Numbered from the stretch's first letter, positions 6,903 through 14,719 are shown. The stretch: DNA of 19,892 nt from JBKDZL01 sp047971145 (GCA_047971145.1 JBKDZL010000013.1:1-19892), one strand, 5' to 3'. Numbers and translations are program-made. The notes: generated from the sequence alone by a model not told the origin.

Positions 6903-7604
6903 ATGTTAACTAAGAATGAAACCAAAGAGTACCTTTATCTATTTGAGACAATTGCTAAAGTTAAAAGTGATGCTGCATTTTTATTGACTGTTGCACCATC
7001 TGTATTTTTTATTGCTTTAGCATTTAATAATGCTATTGTTTATTTTTTAGCTGTGTTATTGTTTGTTGCACTTTTAATGTTTGTATATTATAAACTTAAA
7101 ACTGCAAACTCATTAGCTGCTCAGTATAATTATCTTTATGAAGAAAACTTGGAAATTGATCATCAAGCTCTAGAGGTTGTTTATAGTTATGAAGCTAATT
7201 ATTTTCTAAAGGATACCAATGGTCGTATTATGGCTATTTGTTTATTTATTTTAGTCAGTTTTCCGCTTTTTATCGCACAAGTATTTTTAGAGGGCAATGT
7301 AGTAGTTTTAATTGCTTTTGCTTTTATGTTTTTAATTATGGCTTTAGCCCTTAAAATTTATCTACCTATTAAAAGTAGAGCTATAAGAATAGCTCTGCTT
7401 TTAAATTATCAAAATGATAAAAAGGGTTTTATTGAAACAAAATTTGCTAAGTTTACGCTTGTATTTTGCTGTTTCTTTTTAATTATATTTGTTGCTTATG
7501 GCTTAATATTCAACTTTGAGTCTGCGTGGTTTTTATTAGCCTTAGCAGCACTAGTTTATTTTCCTATTTTTTTAATTATTAAATTTAGAGCTAATCAATT
7601 TTAA
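6903..7604 (+). CDS. Six-helix integral membrane protein, unknown function
   Basis: I do not recognise the family. The 233-residue protein has three hydrophobic pairs that give about six membrane helices: roughly residues 25-43 and 45-63, 107-125 and 127-150, and 178-200 and 203-228. The loops between pairs are basic (LPIKSRAIR) or acidic (NLEIDHQ), with no catalytic motif. The ATG has no ribosome binding site and sits seven bases after an extended -10 box. The last 14 bases overlap the tail of the convergent transporter gene. A 16-bp hairpin lies inside the coding sequence at 7369-7404. Composition matches the neighbours, so there is no sign of transfer. Confidence 0.75.
   Translation: MLTKNETKEYLYLFETIAKVKSDAAFLLTVAPSVFFIALAFNNAIVYFLAVLLFVALLMFVYYKLKTANSLAAQYNYLYEENLEIDHQALEVVYSYEANYFLKDTNGRIMAICLFILVSFPLFIAQVFLEGNVVVLIAFAFMFLIMALALKIYLPIKSRAIRIALLLNYQNDKKGFIETKFAKFTLVFCCFFLIIFVAYGLIFNFESAWFLLALAALVYFPIFLIIKFRANQF
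7369..7404. repeat. 16-bp intragenic hairpin, terminator-like in both directions
   Basis: TTAAAAGTAGAGCTAT (7369-7384) pairs with ATAGCTCTGCTTTTAA (7389-7404) over 16 positions with one G-U pair and an AAGA loop. The outer AAAA/TTTT gives the A-stem-T layout of a bidirectional intrinsic terminator. It lies inside the membrane-protein gene, about 190 bases past the end of the convergent transporter gene. Confidence 0.5.
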
Positions 7605-8892
7605 TTGTGGCATTACTAATTACTTGATAGTTAATTAAAATTATCAAACCACCAACTACAAATTGAAAAATTATACTTAAAACTCCAAATGAAGCTCTTC
7701 CAGTTAGTGCAGTAATGGTTGAGACAATGGCTGGTCCCATAATTGATGCGAATTTACCAAAAATATCGAAAAAGCCAAAATATTCATTACTCTTATTAGC
7801 GGGCACCATTTTCCCGAATTGTGCTCTTGATAGCGATTGGATACCACCTTGTACTGTTCCTACTAAACAGGCCATAATCCAAAATAATACTGTAGCATTA
7901 CTAATTGCTTGCTTAGAAAAATTGTTTGTTTCCACGCTATAGCCCATATAAAAACCAATAGTGACAATAATGATATAAACAACGATTGCAAAACCAATTA
8001 ACTTAAAAGCTTTTATTTTTTTTACTAAACTACCAAATAAAATTGAAAAAGGTATCGCTACAATTTGGGTTACTAGTAAAGCTCCAATTAAGCCAATAGT
8101 GCCAAGTTTGAGAGTAGTGCCATAAGATGTAGCCATGGAAATCACAGTCCCCACACCATCAATATAAAAGAAGTAAGCAATCATAAAAAATAAAATCCCT
8201 TTGTTTGAACCAATAGATTTTAGGGTTTTTGCCAAGTTACCAAAAGTATTTTTGATCACTTGTTGTGGTTCATCCTCTTTAAAATATTTTTGTTTGACAT
8301 TTTTTAACATTGGAATTGAAAAAATTGCCCACCAAAGAGATGTAATAACAACAGCAACTTTAACTCCAAGTGGATTATCCATGCCTAGTATTAACATAAA
8401 AGCAATAGAAATAATAAAGGCGATGGTACTGCCACCAATATAACCAGCGGCAAAGCCCCACGAAGATATTTTATCCATTCTTTCTCTAGTTGTAATATCA
8501 GTTAGAAATGAATCATAATATAAAACTGAACCCTGAAAACCAATGAAAGATATTATATAACCTACTAACATTAACTGCCAGCTATCAAAGATTGCCATCA
8601 TTAAAGTGAATAATACTCCCAATAAAACAAATCCACCCCATAGTTTTTTCTTCATGCCTTTACAATCGGCAAGAGAGCCTAAAACAGGACCCAAAATTGC
8701 GACAATCAATGTCGCAACAGAAGTTCCAATACCCCACCACTGAATACCAGCGGTACCATCAGCTGCTGCATTACAGACTGTAGTAAAATAAATTGGAAAA
8801 ATTGCGGCCATAATATTAGTTGCATAAACAGAATTAGCCCAATCATATAAAATCCATGATAACTCTTCTTTATTAAATATTTTATTTAACAT
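7591..8892 (-). CDS. MFS transporter, UMF1 (Atg22-like) family
   Basis: The 433-residue protein starts with the family signature ELSWILYDWANSVYATN (about 9-25) and shows about twelve membrane helices with a cytoplasmic loop in the middle (NVKQKYFKEDEPQQ). GSLADCKGMKKKLW is the loop 2-3 motif typical of major facilitators. UMF1 members are secondary transporters of mostly undefined substrates; yeast Atg22 exports amino acids from the vacuole. The ATG has GGGGG seven bases upstream, a serviceable ribosome binding site. It ends in TGA and overlaps the convergent membrane-protein gene by 14 bases without a terminator between them. Family call is sure, substrate unknown. Confidence 0.9.
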   Translation of the reverse strand: MLNKIFNKEELSWILYDWANSVYATNIMAAIFPIYFTTVCNAAADGTAGIQWWGIGTSVATLIVAILGPVLGSLADCKGMKKKLWGGFVLLGVLFTLMMAIFDSWQLMLVGYIISFIGFQGSVLYYDSFLTDITTRERMDKISSWGFAAGYIGGSTIAFIISIAFMLILGMDNPLGVKVAVVITSLWWAIFSIPMLKNVKQKYFKEDEPQQVIKNTFGNLAKTLKSIGSNKGILFFMIAYFFYIDGVGTVISMATSYGTTLKLGTIGLIGALLVTQIVAIPFSILFGSLVKKIKAFKLIGFAIVVYIIIVTIGFYMGYSVETNNFSKQAISNATVLFWIMACLVGTVQGGIQSLSRAQFGKMVPANKSNEYFGFFDIFGKFASIMGPAIVSTITALTGRASFGVLSIIFQFVVGGLIILINYQVISNATIKID

Positions 8893-8925
8893 AAATATAC
8901 CCCCAAATAAATATTCACTCTTTTA

Positions 8926-8955
8926 ATTATAAGCGAAATTACTGAGAAATGTTAA
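8926..8955 (-). promoter_or_regulatory. Promoter of the UMF1 transporter gene
   Basis: On the minus strand TTAACA (complement of 8950-8955) and a perfect TATAAT (complement of 8926-8931) are 18 bases apart. The predicted leader is about 25-28 bases, with GGGGG at 8900-8904. Confidence 0.6.
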
Positions 8956-9025
8956 GTTAGTTTAATTATTGAGATTAATTTTAGTAGTTGCGAGTTTTCC
9001 CTTACTATAATATTAAGTAAAGATA

Positions 9026-9043
9026 TGGTACAATTACTAAGTT
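9026..9043 (+). promoter_or_regulatory. Extended -10 promoter of tcdA, probably leaderless
   Basis: TGGTACAAT (9026-9034) is an extended -10 element ending nine bases before the ATG at 9044. Transcription would begin within about three bases of the start codon, and no ribosome binding site is present. Confidence 0.5.
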
Positions 9044-9766
9044 ATGCTAGATTTAATTAGATTAGAAATTATAATGGGTGCTGAAAAATTAAAAATATTA
9101 CAAAATAAAAAAGTAATGATTTTAGGTTTGGGTGGTGTTGGTGGCTTTGTCAGTGAAGCATTAGTACGCTCTGGTATTAGAAAGTTTACTTTGGTTGACT
9201 TTGATAAAGTTAGTACTAGTAATTTTAATAGACAAATTATTGCGACTAGTGAAAATCTAGGAAAATTTAAAACAAGTGTTATTGCTGAGAGAATACTTAG
9301 TATTAATGCTGATGCTGAGGTAGAAGAAGTAAAATTATTCATAAAAAAAGAAGATATTGATGGTTTAAATTTTGATGAAATCGATTATATTATCGATTGC
9401 ATTGATACTTCTACTACTAAAATTGCTTTAATTGAAAAAGCTAAAGCTTTAGAAATTCCCATTATTTCTGCTATGGGTTTTGGCAACAAGGTTAATCCGG
9501 AGTTAATCAAAATTACTGATATCAGTAAAACTAGTGTTTGTCCTTTAGCTAGAGTTATTAGAGTACAATTAAGAAAAAGTAACATCAAAAAGCTAAAAGT
9601 TGCTTATTCACTTGAACAACCTATTGAAAAAAAACAGACTTTATATAATGATAATGGCAAGATTACTGTGGGTAGTTATGTTGTAGTAATTGGCATTGCT
9701 GGCTTTAAAATAGCTAATGAGGTTATTTTTGATTTGTTAAAAGAAGGAGTTAATTTAGATGAATAA
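9044..9766 (+). CDS. tcdA: tRNA threonylcarbamoyladenosine dehydratase (TcdA/CsdL)
   Basis: This ThiF/E1-like enzyme uses ATP to cyclise the t6A base at position 37 of ANN-decoding tRNAs. The 240-residue protein shows the nucleotide-binding loop GLGGVGG (28-34), DFDKVSTSNFNRQ with the conserved Arg, DCIDTSTTKIALI, and the TcdA-specific block MGFGNKVNPELIKITDISK followed by TSVCPLARV with Cys166. KLKVAYSLEQP also fits TcdA rather than ThiF or MoeB, and no CxxC zinc pairs are seen. The N-terminus (LIRLEIIMGAEKL) aligns with the usual start, supporting the ATG although it has no ribosome binding site. It heads the plus-strand run and overlaps the next gene by eight bases. Confidence 0.88.
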   Translation: MLDLIRLEIIMGAEKLKILQNKKVMILGLGGVGGFVSEALVRSGIRKFTLVDFDKVSTSNFNRQIIATSENLGKFKTSVIAERILSINADAEVEEVKLFIKKEDIDGLNFDEIDYIIDCIDTSTTKIALIEKAKALEIPIISAMGFGNKVNPELIKITDISKTSVCPLARVIRVQLRKSNIKKLKVAYSLEQPIEKKQTLYNDNGKITVGSYVVVIGIAGFKIANEVIFDLLKEGVNLDE

Positions 9767-10559
9767 AAAGATTTTTTTCTTTGATGTTGATGGCACGCTT
9801 GTTAAAAAAAATACTAAAGTTATTTTTCATAGCGCAATAACTGCCATCAATAAATTGCAAGATTTAGGACATAAAGTTGTAATATGTACTGGCAGAGATA
9901 TCAGTGCAATTAGTGCATTTAAGTTAAATGATAAAATAAAATGGGATGGCTATATTTGTGCTAATGGACAGATGATTTATGATGCTAATTTGAATTTAGT
10001 TACTTCACTATTAATATCATCACAGGATGTGCATTTGATAAGTGAAAGACTAAAAGCTAAAAATATTGACTATTTTTTAGTTTGTGATGGCTATACTCTA
10101 GCTCCTTACTATAGTGATTATCTAAAAGCTGGAATTGAATATGTTGGACAAACAGCTATCATGAGAGAGGGAGGGTATAATGCTTTTAAAGATTCAGTAC
10201 AAATGATGTGTTGTTATCCTTTGGAGGCAAGTAAATTTGATAATAGTATTATTAAAGGAACTAATACTAAAAGTTCCTTTGCCAAATTTGGTCAATACAA
10301 TTTAGTTGATATTAATGTGCTTAATATCAATAAGGCGATTGGCGCCCAAAAATTTAAAGAGAGTATGGGTTATAATGAGCTGGAGTGTGTTTCTTTTGGT
10401 GATGGTTCTAATGATATAGAATTACTTGAGACAAGTGACTTAGCAATAGCAATGGGAGAGTGTGCTGATGAGCTTTTGGCAGTTTGTGATTATCAGACTG
10501 CTATGGTAGAATATGATGGTATTTATAATGCTTTAGTGCATTTTGGATTTATTAGTTAA
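9759..10559 (+). CDS. Cof-type HAD-superfamily phosphatase
   Basis: Cof-type HAD hydrolases remove phosphate from sugar phosphates, nucleotides or cofactors such as FMN and pyridoxal phosphate. The 266-residue protein carries motif I FFDVDGT (Asp9 nucleophile, Asp11), motif II in VVICTGRD, and motif IV FGDGSNDIELLE (Asp215, Asp219), with a C2-type cap between them. AGAAGGAG lies inside the end of tcdA, which overlaps by eight bases, so the genes are translationally coupled. A perfect 9-bp inverted repeat sits in the cap-coding part (10254-10280). The substrate cannot be told from sequence. Confidence 0.88.
   Translation: MNKKIFFFDVDGTLVKKNTKVIFHSAITAINKLQDLGHKVVICTGRDISAISAFKLNDKIKWDGYICANGQMIYDANLNLVTSLLISSQDVHLISERLKAKNIDYFLVCDGYTLAPYYSDYLKAGIEYVGQTAIMREGGYNAFKDSVQMMCCYPLEASKFDNSIIKGTNTKSSFAKFGQYNLVDINVLNINKAIGAQKFKESMGYNELECVSFGDGSNDIELLETSDLAIAMGECADELLAVCDYQTAMVEYDGIYNALVHFGFIS
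10254..10280. repeat. Perfect 9-bp inverted repeat inside the Cof phosphatase gene
   Basis: AAAGGAACT (10254-10262) and AGTTCCTTT (10272-10280) flank a 9-base loop. No T run follows beyond the stem. It may be a chance product of codons for KGTNTKSSF, or slow or attenuate transcription. Confidence 0.4.
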
Positions 10560-10560
10560 T

Positions 10561-11331
10561 ATGGAAAAAATATTATTAAAAGAATTAGAAGTTGAAATTG
10601 CATATGATAAGATAGGTACTGGCAAAAAATCAGTAATTTTATTGCATGGTTGGGGCACAGACCGCTCATTAATGCAACCAGTTGCGGATAAATTAGCTAA
10701 ATATTTTACGATATATAATTTAGATTGGTGTGGTTTTGGTGATAGTCCTGAGCCTCCTAGAGCTTTTGATACAATTGACTATACTTTAGTTTTAAAACAA
10801 TTTATTAAACAATTAGCTATTTGTGATCCTATTTTAATTGCTCATTCATTCGGCTGTCGTATTGCAATGCGTTATGCTAGTCAAAATAGTGTTAGTAAAA
10901 TGGTTTTAACTGGAGCTGCGGGTTTAAAGCCCAAGCGCTCATTAGATTATTATGCTAAAGTTTATAGTTATAAAGGCCTGAAAAAAATAGCAAAACTACC
11001 ACTTTTTAAAAATATTATTGATCCAAATAAGTGGGGGAGCACAGATTATAAAAATACTAGTGGTATTATGCGCTCTACCTTTGTAAAAGTAGTTAATGAG
11101 GATGTAGCGGGCTTATTAGGTAGCATTACTAGTGAAGTTTTATTGGTTTTTGGTGCAAATGATGAGGCTACACCGCTATGGATGGGTGAGTATTTAGCTA
11201 ATAATTTAGCGAATGCTGGTTTGGCCATCTTTGATAATGATGATCACTATGCTTACTTACATCAATTAGATCGCTTTATAAAAGTTATAAAAATATTTTT
11301 GCAGGAGGAAATTCATGAGGGAACTGTTTGA
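10561..11331 (+). CDS. Alpha/beta hydrolase
   Basis: From the ATG at 10561 the protein has 256 residues. It shows the oxyanion segment LLHGWGTD, the nucleophile elbow AHSFG with Ser96, the acid in GANDEATP (Asp201) and His229 in DDHYAYLHQ, so the triad is complete and the cap domain short. The ATG follows the upstream stop by one base and has no ribosome binding site, suggesting reinitiation from the Cof gene; a TTG at 10543 in the same frame is a weaker start. It overlaps the following ORF by 17 bases. Its position directly before a Mur ligase suggests a role linked to envelope synthesis, but that is inference. Substrate unknown. Confidence 0.85.
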   Translation: MEKILLKELEVEIAYDKIGTGKKSVILLHGWGTDRSLMQPVADKLAKYFTIYNLDWCGFGDSPEPPRAFDTIDYTLVLKQFIKQLAICDPILIAHSFGCRIAMRYASQNSVSKMVLTGAAGLKPKRSLDYYAKVYSYKGLKKIAKLPLFKNIIDPNKWGSTDYKNTSGIMRSTFVKVVNEDVAGLLGSITSEVLLVFGANDEATPLWMGEYLANNLANAGLAIFDNDDHYAYLHQLDRFIKVIKIFLQEEIHEGTV

Positions 11332-11527
11332 TTATTTAAAAGATATAGTATTAATTTTAGGGTTTTTAGTTTATTGTTGGCCAATGACTAAGCAAGTTTT
11401 ACAAACTTATCAACAAAATCATTATAATAATAAGAAATATTTTAATTGGCAGTGTAGTTATATGATGAGTTTGGCTAGATTTTTATTTTTACCCATTATA
11501 TTAGCAATTATTTGGTTCTACTTATGA
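11315..11527 (+). CDS. Small membrane protein, N-terminal part of the membrane Mur ligase
   Basis: The 70-residue ORF has a hydrophobic helix at about 8-24, then TYQQNHYNNKKYFNWQ, then a second helix at about 50-69. AGGAGG six bases before the ATG gives a strong start that overlaps the hydrolase gene. The middle motif matches the FQQEEYDxxRFLRW block found near the N-terminus of membrane-anchored MurF-type ligases. The ORF ends in TGA at 11525-11527, and the ligase ATG at 11549 lies in the same frame with no other stop between. It is therefore best read as the first segment of the ligase, detached by one TGA: a split protein, a readthrough product or a recent nonsense mutation. Family recall is from memory and not searched. 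Confidence 0.7.
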   Translation: MRELFDYLKDIVLILGFLVYCWPMTKQVLQTYQQNHYNNKKYFNWQCSYMMSLARFLFLPIILAIIWFYL

Positions 11528-11548
11528 AGTTTAGTTACTAATTATACT

Positions 11549-12910
11549 ATGGAACAAAGCTTTACTTTTATTCTTTTAATGTTAGGTTATTTAATTTGTG
11601 AGCTGATTCTAAATAAAAAAGAAGAGATTAAACCTCTGATTTTTACTAATAGAGTTAAAAGGCAATTGCTAGTAATGATACTTTTATTATTGATATTATA
11701 TTTTCTAGTGATATCAAATAGTATTAAATATAATTTTTTGTTATTTTTTATTGCTTTACTACCTTTTTATTTAATTTATTTAGTGGGTTTAATTACGATG
11801 CCGATTGAAATGATGTTTCATGATAATTTTAAAAATAAAGCTGCTGGTCAGCTATTTAATAATAAAAATTTAATACGGGTTGGTATTACTGGTAGTTTTG
11901 GGAAAACTTCGACTAAAAATATTATTAATGAAGTATTAAGTAGCAAGTATTATTGTTTAATGACACCTGCTTCCTTTAATACCCCAATGGGTATTGCTAG
12001 AACTATTAATGATAGTTTAAAGCCCATTCATCAAGTCTTTATCTGTGAAATGGGAGCTGATAAGGTTGGTGATATTAGTGAGCTCATGGATTTTGTAAAA
12101 CCACAATATGGCATAGTCAGTGCCATTGGACCTCAACATTTGGCAACTTTTAATAATATTGAAAATATTATAAAAGAAAAAATGGAGATGATTGAAAAAC
12201 TACCTGCCGAGGGCATTGGCATTATTAATTATGATAATCAGTATATTAGAGATTATCATATTAACAATAGTTGTAAAATTTATACTTATGGAATTGAATA
12301 TGCAAAAGTTGATTTCTTCGCCAAAGATATTACTTATAATGCCGAAGGTTCTAGCTTTGTGGTGGTTTATGATAATTGTGAGTATCAATTTACTACTAAG
12401 TTACTTGGCTTACATAATATTTTAAATATTCTCTCAAGTATTGCTTTAGCTAGTAGTTTAGGGATTGATTTTGCTGACATTATTAAAGCTATAAGTAATG
12501 TTCAGCAAGTGGCACATCGCTTAGAGGTTAAACCGTACTTGAATTTTACGATGATAGATGATTCTTTTAATGCCAATCCTATTGGGGCTAATATGGCAGT
12601 TGATGTCTTAGCAATGATGGCTAATCAGCGTGTTTTAATTACCTGTGGTATGATTGAATTAGGATCACAACAAAAAGATATTAATTTTGCTTTTGGCCAG
12701 TATATAGTTGGCAAGGCAGACTTGATTTTCTTAGTTGGTGAAATTCAGAGTGCCCCAATTAAAGAGGGGCTATTAAGTGCTGGCTGTCCTAAAGAAATTA
12801 TTCGAACTTTTGCTAGTACAAAACAAGCAATGTTAGCATTACCTACTTTAGCTGAAGCTAATGCTACCTTTTTAGTTGTAAATGATTTACCTGATGCTTT
12901 TAATCATTAA
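11549..12910 (+). CDS. murF: Membrane-anchored MurF-type Mur ligase (UDP-MurNAc-peptide ligase)
   Basis: MurF joins D-Ala-D-Ala to the UDP-MurNAc peptide with ATP. The 453-residue ORF starts with three membrane helices (about 5-21, 40-57, 62-82). A KPLIFTNRVKR block between the first two is typical of membrane MurF-like ligases. The Mur core follows: ATP loop GITGSFGKTS (112-121, Lys119), CEMGA, the probable carbamylated Lys211 in KEKMEM, and the MurF-type signature DDSFNANP (337-344). It ends with NDLPDAF, so the C-terminus is complete. There is no ribosome binding site before the ATG, and a TATACT directly abuts it. The first helix-bearing segment lies in the 70-residue ORF upstream, in the same frame beyond one TGA. 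With ddl two genes downstream, D-Ala-D-Ala is made and used by neighbours. Confidence 0.85.
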   Translation: MEQSFTFILLMLGYLICELILNKKEEIKPLIFTNRVKRQLLVMILLLLILYFLVISNSIKYNFLLFFIALLPFYLIYLVGLITMPIEMMFHDNFKNKAAGQLFNNKNLIRVGITGSFGKTSTKNIINEVLSSKYYCLMTPASFNTPMGIARTINDSLKPIHQVFICEMGADKVGDISELMDFVKPQYGIVSAIGPQHLATFNNIENIIKEKMEMIEKLPAEGIGIINYDNQYIRDYHINNSCKIYTYGIEYAKVDFFAKDITYNAEGSSFVVVYDNCEYQFTTKLLGLHNILNILSSIALASSLGIDFADIIKAISNVQQVAHRLEVKPYLNFTMIDDSFNANPIGANMAVDVLAMMANQRVLITCGMIELGSQQKDINFAFGQYIVGKADLIFLVGEIQSAPIKEGLLSAGCPKEIIRTFASTKQAMLALPTLAEANATFLVVNDLPDAFNH

Positions 12911-12920
12911 AGAATTGTAA

Positions 12921-12932
12921 TATAATTAGATT
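12921..12932 (+). promoter_or_regulatory. -10 box of the Nudix gene, probably leaderless
   Basis: A perfect TATAAT (12921-12926) ends six bases before the ATG at 12933. No convincing -35 and no ribosome binding site are visible. Transcription would begin at the start codon. Confidence 0.45.
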
Positions 12933-13529
12933 ATGGATTATTTAAGATATGTAGCTCGCTGTTTAGCTATTAGCAAAATTGGACTCAAATATTCTAAAGA
13001 CCCCTATGCTTTAGAAAATTATGAAGAATTAGAGTTGATTAGCAAAGAAATGATGAATAGCTTGAATGCTAATGAGGAGTTTGTTAATTATGACAGAGAT
13101 TTTTATCCTACCCCTAGTAGTTCAGTAAGAGTCATTGTTTTTAATGATGATCATGAGTTGCTAATGGTCAAGGAAAAACAAGATGGTGGTATGGCAGTGC
13201 CTGGTGGTTGGTGTGAAGTATTTGATACTTTGAGTGAAACTGCGATTAAAGAGGTTAAACAAGAAACAGGATTAGAAATAGAAATCATTAGACTAGTTGC
13301 GATTTTTCAAAGAGAAAGATATAAAAATTATTCTACTGCCTTATCAGAACAGGTTCATTATTTTCATGGCAGAGTAGTAGCTGGTAAGCTAGAGCCTAAT
13401 CATGAAATCATTGAAACAGGATTTTATCCTTTACATCAGAAATTTAATTTATCACTTAAAAATACAATTAAAGAATTAACTATTGCCATTGATGTTATCG
13501 AGAAGAATAGTGAAGTATTTATAGATTAG
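12933..13529 (+). CDS. Nudix hydrolase with N-terminal Nudix-associated domain
   Basis: Nudix enzymes cleave nucleoside diphosphates linked to another moiety, such as ADP-ribose. The 198-residue protein has an N-terminal helical region (about 1-60) like the accessory domain preceding many ADP-ribose-type Nudix proteins, then VRVIVFNDDHELLMVKEK and AVPGGW. The Nudix box spans 92-114: Gly92, Asp98 in place of the first Glu, Lys106-Glu107, Gln110-Glu111 and Gly113. One box glutamate is thus Gln and the Arg is Lys, both conservative. The metal-binding Glu107 and Glu111 are kept, so activity is plausible. It has no ribosome binding site. ddl follows after eight bases and probably shares the transcript. 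Confidence 0.85.
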   Translation: MDYLRYVARCLAISKIGLKYSKDPYALENYEELELISKEMMNSLNANEEFVNYDRDFYPTPSSSVRVIVFNDDHELLMVKEKQDGGMAVPGGWCEVFDTLSETAIKEVKQETGLEIEIIRLVAIFQRERYKNYSTALSEQVHYFHGRVVAGKLEPNHEIIETGFYPLHQKFNLSLKNTIKELTIAIDVIEKNSEVFID

Positions 13530-13537
13530 GAGAAAAC

Positions 13538-14719
13538 ATGAAATTAAAAGTAGGCGTTATTTTTGGCGGAGAATCGGTAGAACATGAAATCAGCATTATA
13601 TCTGCCCAACAAGCAATTAAAGCATTAGATGCAGATAAGTATGATATTATTCCAATTTATCTAAGTAAAGATTGTCAATTTTATTATGGCGATTATTTAA
13701 GTGAAATTAGTAATTTTAGTGATCTAAACAATGTCATCGCTCAATCACAACAAGTTACTTTGGTTAAAAAAGCTAATCAAGTTGTAGTGGAAGCTGTAAC
13801 TAATAGCTTATTTAAAAAACGAGAATTAACAACTATTGATGTAGCAATTCCTATAGTTCATGGTACTAATGTTGAAGATGGAACAATTCAAGCTTGCATG
13901 GAAATACTAAAAGTTCCATATACTAGTAGCTCAGTAATGGCCTCAGCTGTGGCACAAGACAAGGTATTTATGAAACAAGTTTTTGCTGCTAATAAAGTTC
14001 CTCAAGTAGAGTGGATGTGGTTCTATGCAAATCAATTTTTAGAGGATAAGAAGTCAATTTTACAAGAATTTTCTAAAAAAATCGGTTTGCCAGCAATTAT
14101 TAAACCAGCCAATTTAGGGTCATCTGTTGGAACAAAAATTGCTAAAACTGAGGCAGAATTAATTAGTGCTATAGAATTGGCAATAAGTTTTGACCAAAAG
14201 GTTATTATTGAAAAATTAATAGAAAATTTATTAGAAGTAAATTGTTCAGTTCTTGGTAATCACAATAATTTTAGATTATCAGAGTTAGAGGAAATTACCA
14301 ATGAAAATAATTTTTTAGATTTTGATAGTAAATATCGTGGCGGTGGTAAAAGCAAGGGTATGGCCTCTGCATCTAGGGTGATACCAGCTCGTATTAGTGA
14401 GAAAGAAAGGGAAAAAATCTATGAACTAGCTAAAAGGGCTTTTTTAGCTGTTGATGCTAGTGGTGTTGTTAGAATTGATTTTATGAAAGATTTAGATACT
14501 AATAAATACTATGTCACTGAAATTAATAATATTCCTGGTTCTTTATCATTTTATTTGTGGGAGCCACTTGGTGTGTCTTATACTAGTCTTTTAGATGAAA
14601 TGATTACTATTGCGATTGATAATTATCGTCTTAAAGAGAAATTGACTTTTTCATATCAAACTAATATTTTAGATTCTTATCAAAAAGGTTTTAAAAGTGG
14701 TACTAAAGTGAAGGTTTAA
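13538..14719 (+). CDS. ddl: D-alanine--D-alanine ligase family protein
   Basis: Ddl makes the D-Ala-D-Ala dipeptide that MurF adds to the wall precursor. The 393-residue ATP-grasp protein begins VGVIFGGESVEHEISIISA and has IIKPANLGSSVGTKIA, DFDSKYRGG in the substrate loop, VVRIDFM and EINNIPGS. It is longer than most Ddl enzymes (300-370). Its end, IPGSLSFYLWEPLG, differs from the usual NTLPGFT, placing it in a separate branch, so D-Ala-D-Ala specificity is likely but a different second substrate (D-Lac, D-Ser) is not excluded. AGGAG precedes the ATG. The gene overlaps the convergent rqcH by 17 bases with no terminator between. Confidence 0.9.
   Translation: MKLKVGVIFGGESVEHEISIISAQQAIKALDADKYDIIPIYLSKDCQFYYGDYLSEISNFSDLNNVIAQSQQVTLVKKANQVVVEAVTNSLFKKRELTTIDVAIPIVHGTNVEDGTIQACMEILKVPYTSSSVMASAVAQDKVFMKQVFAANKVPQVEWMWFYANQFLEDKKSILQEFSKKIGLPAIIKPANLGSSVGTKIAKTEAELISAIELAISFDQKVIIEKLIENLLEVNCSVLGNHNNFRLSELEEITNENNFLDFDSKYRGGGKSKGMASASRVIPARISEKEREKIYELAKRAFLAVDASGVVRIDFMKDLDTNKYYVTEINNIPGSLSFYLWEPLGVSYTSLLDEMITIAIDNYRLKEKLTFSYQTNILDSYQKGFKSGTKVKV

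Noticed and set aside
9037..9342. Antisense ORF over tcdA (and similar ones over RqcH, UMF1 and the glycosyltransferase)
   Set aside because: They lie opposite strongly conserved genes, have no ribosome binding sites and resemble no family.
11525..11527. TGA read as tryptophan (mycoplasma code) across the genome
   Set aside because: Tryptophan is TGG in the well-conserved families checked here, and TGA ends the hydrolase and UMF1 genes at sensible places. In an AT-rich code-4 genome, in-frame TGA would be frequent.
11543..11548. TATACT directly before the Mur ligase ATG as a leaderless promoter
   Set aside because: Transcription would begin about seven bases inside the gene, so it does not fit the pattern of the other five genes.
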